The position numbers and the translations under genes are program-made. 64,000 nt of DNA from the NCBI RefSeq assembly GCF_016545825.1, contig NC_052616.1:6448001-6512000 (forward strand), read 5' to 3'. This DNA is from Eucalyptus grandis. Its lineage: Eukaryota; Streptophyta; Magnoliopsida; Myrtales; Myrtaceae. The notes below the pieces were generated by a model that saw only the letters and a program-made list of their open reading frames with translations, was not told the origin of the DNA and made no database searches. Shown one piece after another: positions 34,173-46,617 of the stretch. Position 1 is the first letter of the stretch. Each line of letters begins with the position of its first letter.

Positions 34173-36246
34173 ATGGCGTCTCACGCTCTCTCCAAGCTCC
34201 CGCCGTCGACCGCCCACGCTCGGTCCGCTCACCGGCCGGGGCTGGCGAGCTCGTTCGGATTGCCCAACGCGTGGCTCGGCATGCGCGACTTCTCGCTCCG
34301 TTCGGCGGGTCTCGCCTGTCGACCGCCGAGGCCGCGCCCGATCATCGCCACCGTCGCCTTCAGCCTCCCGACCGCGTGAGTCTAATCCCCCCCCAATCGC
34401 CCCGAAGGCATTGCTTCACTCGCTCCCCTTTAGGATTTCTGGTTCAAAGTTTGGTTTTTTTCGATGTTTAATTTTGGTTCCTGGTTTAAAAATTGCATTT
34501 TTAGGTGACTGAGTTGTTGTTTCAGGACTGTTGTGCTTGATTTTGCAGAAAGCCGGAGAGGGTCTCTTCCGGTGAGAATGTTCCCAGGTGAGTTCAGCTG
34601 AAACATTAGATGAAGTCGTGTTTTTTTATTGTTGTTACTTGGTTAGTGTTATCGAAAATTGTTCTCTGAATGAGCTGCATTGATTGAATGGCAACTGGGA
34701 ATGGAAAAATTATCTTGATTGAGCCTTGGAACATGCCATTTGCGTGTTTGGTCGATTCCGCCTATGATAAGTGAAGATGAATCTGTAGTGTTCATTGGGT
34801 TGTTGCTTGTATTAGATGGTCGAGGAGGGCAATAAAGTCGTTTGCTATGGGTGAACTCGAGGCGAGGAAGCTGAAGTATCCGACTACTGGAACTGAGGCA
34901 CTTCTTATGGGATTACTTATTGAGGGTAATTGACTTTGTGCATTTCGGAATCTCTTTCATATTGCTTCTGGTTGTTGCTTCATTATCCATTGAAGAAGTC
35001 TGTTGGCCTATCTGCTTAGAGATATTCATAGCCATGTTGGATCACTACCGTATATGTAATGATTTCAACTGGTTGTTGAAGTGATATTTCAGGAAAAGTT
35101 TTCCAGTTAACTTGAAGTGTGGAGTTTCAACTTCACCAGTGATGTTTATTCCGCAAATCATTGGGGGCATTGTATGCCTATCTTATACCATGCAAGCTCC
35201 CTTGATAGGACCCTCATTTTGTTTATGCGAATACCATATGTTTTCACATGCTTAGCATATAGTCTTGATAAGATTTGAGGAGTATCATTAGACTGATATG
35301 GATTGTGCTAACTATAATTTCTTGGTTGTGATGTGCAGGGACTAACTCTGCTGCTAAGCTTTTGCGGGCAAATGGAATTACACTTTTCAAGGTGCGGGAA
35401 GAGTCCATGAAGTTGATTCCAAAGGGTGACATGTATTTTTTCAGCCCTGAGCATCCACCACTGACTGAAGATTGCCAAAGGGTACTTGATTGGGCTGTTG
35501 ATCATAAATTGAAGTCTGGTATGCTTTCCGTCAATTTGCTTGTATTCACTTTTCGAGGACTTGCTGTGTGATAGCGTTCTGCTGTAGTTGGAGGTCCATG
35601 CATTCTTGTGGATTATCGGAGGAATATGACAATAGGTTGCATTGGTTTGAGATGAATTACATTTTCTGATTCTTATGAGTTTATTTTTAAAATAGTGAAA
35701 CAACTCTCTTAAATTAAATATCTCAGATAGAGAGAATCACTAATGCGAAAGGGTTGAATGTTAGCTTCTACAATGTCTGAAATGCAAAGTGCCTGTACTT
35801 CATTGTGTAAGGGCTTTAAGATGGCATAGATTTTGCACTTGTAACTAGTACCGGCACAGTGAGCGAGTTATAATTCTATTACGTGATAATCTAAACGTAT
35901 ATTATTTGTTTCAAACACCCAGAGAAGTCAAATTCTGGTTTTCATGTGGTTCTTGGTTGGAAGTTGGGAAAGTGCTTTCATTGCTTTACATATAGTTGGA
36001 GGTCCACACATTCACCTATATTGTTTGTTCATCTGGCCCGTCCAAATATAGGCCTAGAGCTAATCTTTCTTGCATTCCTTTCTTGATGCAGCTGATGGCG
36101 GAGAGATCACGACGAGCCATTTGCTTCTCGGTATCTGGTATGAAGTGGATTCACTGGGCCACAAGATACTAGCTGCCCTTGGTTTCGATGACAGCAAAGC
36201 CAAAGAGCTGGAGTCTCAAATTAGCAAACCAGAATACGAGGGCTAA
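34173..36246 (+). CDS. CLPT: CLPT1/CLPT2-type accessory subunit of the plastid Clp protease
   Basis: Five exons: 34173-34375, 34549-34587, 34816-34925, 35339-35518 and 36092-36246 (stop TAA). They make 687 nt, 228 residues. CLPT proteins are plant-specific; they resemble the N-terminal domain of ClpA/ClpC chaperones, bind the plastid ClpPR core and help its assembly. The first 65-70 residues are Ser/Arg/Pro-rich and lack acidic residues in the first 37, as in a chloroplast transit peptide. The conserved part begins near WSRRAIKSFAMGELEARKL and contains TGTEALLMGLL, DMYFFSPEHPPLTED and LLLGIWYEVDSLGHKIL. The frame is open upstream to an ATG at 33903, but the start at 34173 (MASHALS) gives a normal transit peptide and family length. 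It resembles both Arabidopsis paralogues as I remember them, so I do not choose between CLPT1 and CLPT2. Confidence 0.92.
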
Positions 36247-39242
36247 TGGGTTTCCTCCCCCTCGATTCTCTTTTTAATTCTTATGCGGGTGTCCGGGTTT
36301 TCTTGGTAGGTTGGGACGCTCAAACTTGTCTCCCCAATATGTTCAGTCCCTAATGCCTCGCACAGGCTGGCACGGCCGGATGATTTCTTGACCATTTTTG
36401 TTTCTTGATTGTTGTGACGTTGAGATTCTTTGAAAAATTAGATGGATCCATCATGTCTGTACCAAGGTCTTGCATTCTGAACAACTCTCATTTTGGGACT
36501 TGAGTTTCTGCTCTTTATGGAGAAAAAATTGAGTGGTTTGCGAGTGACATATTAATAGCCGGCGTGGCTTACATCTTTTCACTGTAAAGCAATTGCAGAT
36601 CAACGCATATGCACTGATGTGAATATAGATGAACAAAACAAAGAATATCCATCCATCTCACTTTTCCTCCTCCATCTGGTTCATGTCAATTGCGTCCTCC
36701 ACTGTCGCCACCAGCAGTGTTGCCGGCATTGCATGGTCAAATCTGAAGGGAAGTTTACCGTGCTCGGAGAAAATGAAGACAAAGAAAAACTTCATGATTG
36801 TAACTCATGGCTGAACCTTTGTGAACCGTCATGGACAAACGTTTTCCTTTTCTCTGTTTTTGGCTCGACCGAACTTTTACATCTAGAACCACTAAGATGC
36901 CCATCGCACGTCATGGAGAAGAGATTTTGTTTCAGAAGTGGGTTTCGATACTCACACCTTGCAAGGAGGTAGAGTAAAAATCTAAGCGTGAAAGTTAAAG
37001 TAGGAATATAGTAAGTCTGAGATTGAAAGTTTTTGGCTCGACCGAATATGATTGACCAAAAAAAAAAACTTTTACATCTAGAGCTGTCATGCTCGTGGCC
37101 ATGGCTCTAGATTTAGTACTCATGGCCGCAAGCTCTTCCTTAAGATTTCTTTGTGTCGCAAAGAGTGTGATAAAGAATGGTTCTTTTAGCAAACTTATAA
37201 AGTAATGCTCGAAAGAAGAACTATTATTTTGCAACTCACCTTTCATGGCACATGCTGTAAAATTTATGTGCAGAAAGATGCAACAAGGTTATTACATTTG
37301 CCTAGAGAGCAGGATGAAAAAAGCGTATACACGCGCAAATTCAAGAGTAATGAAGCTATGTGAAGATATTGACAAGAAAATGTACGGGGAAAGTGTAAGA
37401 ATCTTATACTGTAGAGGGATACACAGAAGAAAATCCTAGGCCTTTGGAATCGTTGGATTGGGAGGCGGTGAGGCAAAGCCGATACCGCATTTTCAGATAA
37501 ACTTGCAGAAAGAATACGGGTATAGAATCTTCAAGGAGAAAGAATCTTTAGCCAAAAGATCATAAAGTGTAAACCTACATGATGATGTTTAAGATAGCTG
37601 ATGACGATTCCTTAATGTTGGTAGGGGGTTTCTTGATACACTCCGTAGAGATCATGGGAGTGTCCACCTGAAATGGCTAAAGAAGGTCGCTCCAAATCTA
37701 GTAAAAGTTACGATTGAGTGGAATATTTTTTCCAATTTTATGCATGTTGGCATCAAGGAGCAAGAGGTTGTGAACTTTGATATGAACTCTTTAATGAATT
37801 TATAAGTCACTGATTCTGAAATTGGTTATTAGGCAATTTCTGCTGACAATAGAAGGGCTGGAATGCATACGTCTTTTGAGCCTCAAGCAACCTGCCTTCC
37901 CAGTAGGAATTTGGTGGGTTATTTCTGTGTCGATGCATCTAATCCTTGTCCGAGATTTCTCTATTTTGTCACCTTAAAAAGGTGGACACAAATGTGCGCG
38001 GATAGTGGTGCGTCTCGGATGAGTCCCTCTTCTACCAATGCTGGAGATGTTCCGACTGCATCTCTTGCAAAACTATAACAACGGTACTTAAACGTTTCTC
38101 TAATGCTGTTCTTTCATTGAGTTTCTGATCTTTTTCCTCTATAAGTTACCCTGCAGTAAACAACATAAAAGGTTACCTCCACCACGGCTCCGCCATCGGA
38201 CATTGGAAGTGCCTAACGATGCTTTATAATTTGGACAGATTAGGCAATGCTCTGTGGTTTAAACTAAGTTTCAAGAACAACGAGCCTAAAACAAGTAGAT
38301 ATGTTGCTAACGCTTTGATTCTGCCTTGCAGATTTGAGCTGCATTATTAGATGATCACCTTGGGAAAGGTGAGTGGTTATTCATGTTATGGAGAACGAGG
38401 ACGTTAAGATTTCTGTCTCATTCCCCGTCATATATATGAGCACCTGTTAAACGGTGGACACTCATGCTGAATTTTTTTTTTTTGCAGGTTTTCTGCGCTC
38501 AAAAACCAACCGAACTGCAATGCTTGTCTACGCTGATGAATTTAAACACTATACAAGCACAAATGAAGGGCTATGCTAACTTTTGCTTTGACACTTTCTA
38601 CTAAGTTTTGATGGAATGTTGGTTCGGCATTTTAAAAAGGCTTGAAAAAATATTGAACGTTTGGTTTGGTTCTTAAAATTCCGAACTAGTACACTTGGAC
38701 AAATTTACCCCAAACATTTTTTTTTCTTAAAAAGACAAATTTGAACCCTTGTGACAAAATCCTCTATTAGTTTTTGTTAAATTTTATTATTAAATTATAA
38801 AAGTTTTTATAAAAAAATCCATTTGTTAAAGTTTAACGATTTTTTTTGGTTTACATTTTTGAGACTTTATTTGCTAAATATGAGCATTTTTGAGATTTCA
38901 TTTGTTAAATGTTAACATTTGGAACGTTGAAAGTTGAAAATAAATTTGGACTGCTTTGAATTTTTAACATTTTTTCGGAATGTTCCGTTGAGGTTTAATG
39001 AATTTTTTTCTTGCCAATATTGCCATTACTGAAAATCATTTTTTCCCTTGTGCCCTCGGAAAACACTGTTCATCGCCTTCTTCTTTGGATTTGGCCACCG
39101 CGAAGCTCGGCCGGCGGGCGGCGCTCAGCCGCGAGCCAGATCTGGCCGCCGGGAACCCTCGCCTGAGGTCGCGAGAGGGTCGCTGGCTCATTACCTCGAA
39201 CAGTTCTCCGACGAAACAGAGAGAGACGGAGAAGACGCCGCC
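36247..39242. other. Intergenic region between CLPT and FACKEL
   Basis: CLPT 3' UTR, then about 2.5 kb without a recognisable gene. A short direct repeat (GTTTTTGGCTCGACCGAA) occurs at 36856 and 37029, both followed by TTTTACATCTAGA; the second copy has an A-rich insertion in between. Small open frames at 37245-37439 and 37863-38078 have no family resemblance I can name. 38640-39000 is AT-rich. Confidence 0.4.
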
Positions 39243-42200
39243 ATGGATCTCGCTGCTCTCCTTCTTCCCGCTCTGATCCCTTCGTGGAGCTCCGTGAGCA
39301 AACCTTCTTCTTCCTCTCCTCCGCACTCGCATTTTTCCTCCGCCTCCGCCTCCGCCTCCGATCCCGTCTTCTCATCCTCCATTTTGCAGGTCGTCCTGCT
39401 GGGGACGTTCTTCGCTTACTTGGCCGCCGCCGGCTCGATCCTCCCCGGGAAGGTCGTCCCCGGCGCGGCGCTGCCGGACGGCTCTCGGCTCCGCTATCGC
39501 TGCAATGGTCTGTCCGCTTCTTCTTCTTCTTCTTCTTTGCTGAGGCGCGGTTCTCGTGCTCTCTTAGATTCGTGATGCTCCATTGGCCTCGTTTGTCTCT
39601 GCAGGTTCGGTGTCTCTTCTTCTCCTGGTCGCTTTGCTCGGCCTCGGTGCTTGGATGGACTTCCTCCGACCCACCGTATGTCCTGATTGCTCGCGCATTC
39701 TTTGGTGTTGCTTTAGAACTAGGATTTTTAGATTTTCGGAGTGAGCTTTTGAAACAGACGAGATGTTGAAGCGCCTGAGATATGGATCTATCTGTGCCAT
39801 TTTGCGAGAAATCTCGGACGCCTTGCGCTGCCGATTTATATGGAGGAAGGGCATTATATATAAGTGGCATGAATGATGGTAGAAACAGGGGTGCTTGTGC
39901 ATTTACGTGTCTCTAATCGAATTTTTGCAGATAATAGCAGAAAGGGGACTTGAGCTGCTGTCGATGACTTTTACATTCAGCACTCTTGTAAGTTGCGGAA
40001 ATTGCAGTTGCTTTTGTCTGTTGATAGCATGAGTATATTGATGTGGTTGGAAATGCACTTAGTTATCTTGTCGGTGCATCTCCACTGCCCTCCCTGACTC
40101 TTTCCTCTAGGCCTAGAGTTTCTTCTTGACATGGGGCCCTGGACCAGTATTCATTCTGATGCTCCTCTCTGATACACTTCTTCTCCGGTAAAGAGCATGT
40201 GCATGAAGTAGTATGAATGGAGACAAGGATAAATATGCGTGAACAACTTTGTGAATGTCAAACTTAGAAAGAGAATGCTTATGCTCTTTCTCATTAATCA
40301 ATTTTTCGATTCGTTTTAATGAAAATAAAGGGCTTATAGAGACAGTCGATACTTCTTTTGTTGAACTTTTCTGCGACAAGACCTCTGGCCGTTTCTTCCA
40401 TGGAAGTAATAATGATACTGAATGTCAAAAGGTCCCTTTGCGCCTCAATCTTTTTCATGGTTCACCTCTCGTCCATCACAGCAATGCAAGCACTTTTGCA
40501 TAGTTTCAATTTGTTAGTAATTCACGTGAAATTTAAAATGAAATCAAGGAGAGGTTGTCTGGGCTTGCTAGATAGAATAATTGAAAGACCGACTGAACCA
40601 TAGTACAAAATGAAATCAAGCACATTTGATTAGTTTCAATTTGTTAGCAATTCAAAGACCGATTAAGCCAAGTCATCAAGTTTCTTTTGGAGAACGGGAG
40701 AGAAACTTTATGTGGGGGAAGCTGGTTCTCCATATCTCATCAACACATGTTAAGTTAAATAAAGTAGGCTTCTTGGCTGTTCATTTTCACTATTGCCAAT
40801 CAGGTAGCTTCAGTTGAGAATGTATGGGAAGAGAGCTGTACAGAAAAAAGACCATAGAAAGTATTTTAGTGTCAAAACATTGAATTTGCTAGCATATGTT
40901 TGTGATTGGTACTTGCATTCTTCCTTGAAATGGCATCCTAGACAATGATGAGCACCTTTTTTAAGTGATGCACATGCCATTGTGCAGCAAAAGTTCATAG
41001 ATTGGTGGGTGCATCAACACAGCACCTTATCAAGCAAAATATATGGGGAAGGAAGACTCTTGGTAATACAACAATACTGTTGGTTTGAGCCAGAAATGAA
41101 TCAGTATGTGCTGAGCCTCCATTTAAGCAAAGTAATTTAGTATCACATGATGCTCATCATGTAAAATAAGCTGCATAATCAACCATGAGTTTGTGTATTG
41201 ATAATTTTCACTAGCAATGTTTACATCATCAGCGTAAATGGAAACTAGGAAATAATCTGATGTTCTCTGATATATGCTAGGAAAAGAAAGAACCAAAGAA
41301 TGCTAGGAAATTACCTTTTTTGATGTTCTCTGACATATGCGCAGGGTACTATTTAGCTAGAGTTAAAATAAGTTTCCATTGATTGTAACTTTTAATGGAG
41401 TTCTGTCAACACATGTACACGTGTTTTAGGTTAAAAGCAAATGAAAGGATTTGGATGAAATTTGTATTTGAAACGATAAATAGAATACAAAAATTGTCCT
41501 AATGATGTCTCCTCCATTAATTACCAAAGCACAAAAGCTAGCTGTTTTAATTGTTTTGTGGAAGTGCTCCAATGCCAGAAAATATATGAGCTTCCATTAT
41601 TGTTGAGTTTGTCAATAAATTGATTGTTCAAGCTACACTCCAGAATTTCCTTGTCTTGTTCTTTTAGATGTTAAACCATGGCAATACAGAAATTGTCTGC
41701 TTTTCTTCTTGCTTATGCTGCTTCTGAAAGGCAATTTTAGCAGTTTAAATCTCTCTTCCCGTTGACACTAAGAATGTTGCTCTATTTATCAGGACAAGAA
41801 AGAGGGAATAGCTGTTTTTGTCTCCTAATCATTTTGCTCTGCACAATGTTTTGTGATTCCTGTTGCCAGGTTACGTTAGTACTCTACGCTGCTGGGTGCA
41901 ATTCGACTAGTGACAGTTCCTCCCTAAAGCCTCACCTGTCAGGAAACCTCATTCATGACTTGTACGTGTTTTTCAGTTCAGAAATTGTGGCCTGATAATT
42001 AATCTGATTCGCCTTCTATGCTACTAATCTCAAGTCTATCCATATGATATTCTTATCTTCTAAAAAACATGATTGCCACTTGTAAGTTGTAAGTATACAA
42101 GGGATAGGCAAATTCTAGGAAGTATTCCTCCTTTCTTTGCACCTAATATGTAACAATTGTCGTCATTTTCTAGTGATTATACTCTACAAGTACGAGGATT

Positions 42201-45200
42201 AAAAACCAGTGATCTAGCTCAGTTCTCTAAATTTTTCATCACAATTTCTTTCAGGACTGTTGATTTCTTTATTGTATATGTACATCAATTGCCAGAGATG
42301 AAAATATGATGTTGAGGTGCCATTTTCTGTTGGTATCTTGCATGAACAAAGACAAAATTCATCTTTTGTTCATGTCCATGGTCATTTATTTGCATGACTT
42401 GGTAAATTGCACTGGTGTCCATCATCGCTTCACCTGAAAGTTATTCTTAATGAGGAAAATATCTTGTTTTGTATTGGTCTTCTGTGAAATGTGTCCTTGA
42501 ACAGCATACTGGTCACCATCTGATGTTGCTAATGATATAATTTACAGGTGGTTTGGAATACAGCTGAATCCTCAATTTATTGGGATAGACCTCAAGTATG
42601 CAAATTTTTCCGGTCATATTCATTGTTATACTGATATTTAAAGTACTTGTATATGTCCATGTGCATAATTTCTTGTGTGGACTGACTTATAATCACATCA
42701 TTAGTGCTTTCCAGACCACGTGTCGCCTTTCATAAGTCTGTGAGGTTCAGCATTCCTCTGTGTTCTCTCACTTGACTGTCCAGAGGCTGCTAATTGCACC
42801 AGTATATCCTTTTTCATAACATGAAACTGTATGGGTGCTTATGGGGATCTTACTCTGAATTTAATCTCACTTTAACATTATATATATGGTTGTTGATCTT
42901 TGCGTCGCTGGTACCAGATGTTTTAACTTTTATTTGTAAAATATGTCTTCTGTAGGTTTTTCTTTGTACGAGCAGGTATGATGGGATGGCTTCTTATCAA
43001 TTTGTCAGTTCTAGCTAGAAGTGTCCAAGATGGCAACTTGAGCCTATCAATGATCCTTTATCAACTATTCTGTGTGGTAATTTTACAATGATCTCTTTAG
43101 CATCTTTTAACCAAGTCAGTTTTACGACTTCCTTTATCTAAGAGTTCTTCTTCTTTTTTTTTACAGTTATATATCCTGGACTACTTTGTGTATGAGGAGT
43201 ATATGACTTCCACGTAAGTGCATAACTCGTCTGTCTCTGCAATCCTTTAAGTGCACGCTGAAGTTGTCTCTGCGTCATTAAACCTGGTTTTTTCTTTTAA
43301 GAAACCACATTGCTGCTTAAAAGTAGGAGCTTTTATCTTCACTTATGACTCTGCTCAACTGTACTCTAGGCTAATACTGCATCTCTTTAGAGCATTTAGG
43401 AAAAGCTGCAATGCTCATTTATGAACTGGCCTGCTATATGGGCTGCTTTAGTTTAGCAAACAGTTATGCTTCTAAAATCTCTTCATTTTCGCCATGTGTT
43501 CTTTCAACCTTTAGTATGCTGGGCTTGGGCCATGGAACCTGTTAACTTGGAATTTTGACTAAATTTTTAAAGGTGACACCTAATAGACTGACCGGAAATC
43601 ATAACCATAGTTTTCATTTGTCCTACATTGCTATTGTATGTTGTGCTGAGATCAATGAATGAATCTTATTATAGTACTTTTAAAATAAAAATATTAACTG
43701 AGCAATGTGGGTGTTGGAAAGATTTAGGTTCCTTCTTATAGTGACAAATAATACTGCATTGATGTTGGTAATCGTGCCCTGCCCTCCAGTCCCCCTCTCC
43801 TACAACCTCCAAACACTAGCCAAAAGAGAGAAAAGAAAGAAAGGATGCTGCTCTGTGGAATTATCAGATGTAATTGGAGCACTCTAGGGCTGATTTTGCT
43901 AGTAAAAAAGAGTGTGCTTCTTCAGCTTTGAAACAAAAGTCTTCTATTTATTGACTTTCAAGACTTAATTGCAGGATTGTTTGTCATTAACTGTATGCAT
44001 CATATTCTATTCACTGCTGCACAGCAGGCGAGACTCCTCACAACACTAGAAGCTATAATAGAAGGAAATGTGGTCAACTAATTGGCAATCTCATGTTTTA
44101 TTACAATCAGTCAACTAAGTGCTCTTCCTTGAGGATGCCAGGCAAATGTTTGCTGCCTTGTATTTAAAATTTAAACTCGAGAGATCTATTGTACAAGTGA
44201 AACATCTAACATAGGAAAGTCTACAGTGCATTCAAAACAATTTCATGATCCACTTTTCCACATTTGAGCCAAGACAAGTAAAATTGAGCTACTGAAAAGA
44301 ATGACGAAAAAATTTGACCTTCTTTTCGAGTAAGGGAGGGGGAATGTCTCGTGGGGGTCTTATACAAGCCTTCTCTAGAGTCTTTGATACAGTACCTGTC
44401 ATTTTATATGTTCTACTGAAGAAGATTCCTTTTAAACCCTACTCAGAGGTTCTACTTTAAAACTTTGTCTTCTAGTGTATCCATGCCTCTGATAGATCAC
44501 GAGCTTGCGTCTCATTTAAATATTAGCTTCCTTGTACCTAAATTGATTGATGCATGTGTAGACTCTGCAACAATCTCATTTAGGACGAGTTGTTTTGGTG
44601 AATATCACTTACCTATTCCTGTAGAATCCCATATGTGTGTACTCTATTTTATCATTTGGTCTCTTTTCTAGGTGGGACATTATTGCCGAGAGATTGGGCT
44701 TCATGTTGGTATTTGGAGATGTAGTGTGGATTCCCTTCACATTTAGCATTCAGGTATGCCATCTAGAGAAGATGAACATACAGTACGTTTGGTCATCATA
44801 ACTGTCCCTTTCCTTAGCTATCAATTATCACATTATCACACTATCCATATTTTTCTCTGTACTTGCAGCTTTATGCACAGGGAGGGGGAGGGGCCTTGTT
44901 TGTGTTATCTGTGGGGATGGGTGGCTCCTGAGTTTTTTTCTTTCTCAATCTGATGCTTAGATTGATGGTTAATGCGCATTGCTTATCCAGCATGATGGGC
45001 AAGCTAATTAATTTTATGATAAGCTCCATTCATGCCTAGCAAACATACATATTCTAAATTTCTGGATGTTGTGATTAGTATTCTTTTGTTCTTTTGGTGT
45101 TCAGTGAATTATTGACAATTCATACAATATCTATCTGTTTTATGTGTTCACTTCTCTTAGGAGGACTAGAAAAGTTGCCTTACTGTACAATATTGATTGT

Positions 45201-46617
45201 CTTTGAAGCATTGCAACCCTAAGTATCCACATCGCACTATGTTAGTAGTTGTACGCTTTGAATATGAGATTGCATCTTTAAGGGTCACATGAAACCATTT
45301 ATTAGATACATATGCAGTTTTGAAGAATATTTGAGGCATGTTTATATGCCTACATGAGTAATTGTCATCTCTGATACAGGGTTGGTGGCTATTGAGAAAT
45401 AACGTAGAGTTAACAACAACTGCTGCCATTGCTAATTGTTTCGTATTTCTGATTGGGTAGGCTTTATATTGTCCTCTTGCTGATGAACCTAATATTGCCT
45501 GCCACCTTTACTAAGAATTCGTTTCCTTTGCCTAAAAAACTACGTAGATATATGGTGTTCCGAGGAGCTAACAAGCAAAAGCATGTGTTCAAAAGGAGTC
45601 CCAAAGCACTTATATGGGGTCAACCTCCAAAAGTTGTAGGGGGGAAGTTGCTTGCTTCTGGTTATTGGTAAAACAACAGTCTTCTCCTACTCTTGCTGTG
45701 ACTTATGGTTCATGTAAGTGTTATGAAGGTCATAAAAATGGAATCCAAGTCTAAGATGAACAAGTGGAACTGCCAAGTATATGTAATGTAATATGCTTGC
45801 AGCCTTGCACACCTACCTCAATAGCTTCAACTTGTGTTGTTGGATTTATCAGCTTGCTCCTTTGCAGTTTAATGTCAATGAAAATGCTGTTAGCCTGGTT
45901 TTCACATCTATGTAAATCAAACCTTCTCTATATTCTGTAGTTAAACGATTGTGAGAGTACCATCACAGAACTCACTGATAGTAAATTCTTTCTGTTTCTT
46001 CGAAGCTTAGTAGAAATATAATTTGCTTCTTCTTATAATTACTTCCATTGATCTCTGTGAAGATGCACGATTTTTCAGGTAAGGCAGATTCATATTGAAA
46101 GGGAAAAAGGTAGTTTAGTCGTCTTCTACAATATGCTTTGGGAATGTGAATGTAATTTCGGTAAAACTTAACTGGAGAAGGCTATAAGTGTGGTAAATTA
46201 CGAGTCTTATGTTCTCTGATTCTGTTTACCATAAAGTTTGCTTTGCTTCTCCTGCTACTTGTGCAATTTTGACTTCATGTATCCTATGGTTGAAGGGGAA
46301 TTGCGAGGCACTGTAACTACCTTGGCGACTTGCTGCTGGCACTGTCCTTCAGCTTGCCTTGTGGACTAAGGTGAATTTTGACTTCACCCAACTCTGTTAT
46401 GATTTGCCATGCATGCCAAGATTAAGTAGATCACAGTTTTGAAGTGGTACTTCTCTTTTACAGTTCACCAGTACCTTATTTCTACCCAATCTATCTCCTG
46501 ATTCTGCTGATATGGAGAGAGAGAAGAGACGAAGCTCGTTGTGCAGAAAAGTACAGAGAGATTTGGGCGGAATACTGCAGGCTAGTTCCTTGGAGGATAT
46601 TTCCCTATTTCTATTAG
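39243..46617 (+). CDS. FK: Delta(14)-sterol reductase, FACKEL
   Basis: Thirteen exons: 39243-39293, 39390-39507, 39605-39675, 39931-39987, 41870-41961, 42548-42595, 42956-43076, 43167-43213, 44672-44753, 45380-45456, 45548-45667, 46296-46370 and 46464-46617 (stop TAG). They make 1113 nt, 370 residues. The enzyme reduces the C14 double bond formed after C14-demethylation in sterol synthesis, using NADPH, in the endoplasmic reticulum membrane. It is a multi-pass protein of the ERG4/ERG24 family. Family signature 1 is seen at 124-138 (GNLIHDLWFGIQLNP) and signature 2 at 336-350 (IWRERRDEARCAEKY). The segments FFFVRAGMMGWLLINLS, YMTSTWDIIAERLGFMLVFG and ARHCNYLGDLLLALSFSLPC are near-identical to plant FK as I remember it. 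Intron 1 is 96 nt, in frame and free of stops. Intron 4 is 1.9 kb. Confidence 0.96.
40501..40670. repeat. Direct repeat inside FACKEL intron 4
   Basis: TAGTTTCAATTTGTTAG occurs at 40501 and 40631 (130-bp spacing), with AAAATGAAATCAAG also shared at about 40536 and 40607. A second pair, TGATGTTCTCTGA..TATGC, is at 41258 and 41321. These are local duplications in intronic DNA. Confidence 0.6.

Noticed and set aside
37245..38078. Possible pseudogene downstream of CLPT
   Set aside because: Several short frames with intron-like borders were tried, but no continuous protein or known family emerged.
39070..39870. 266-codon - strand frame over FACKEL exons 1-3
   Set aside because: It is antisense to well-supported FK exons, rich in Arg/Lys/Ser from GC- and TTC-repeat composition, and shows no domain.
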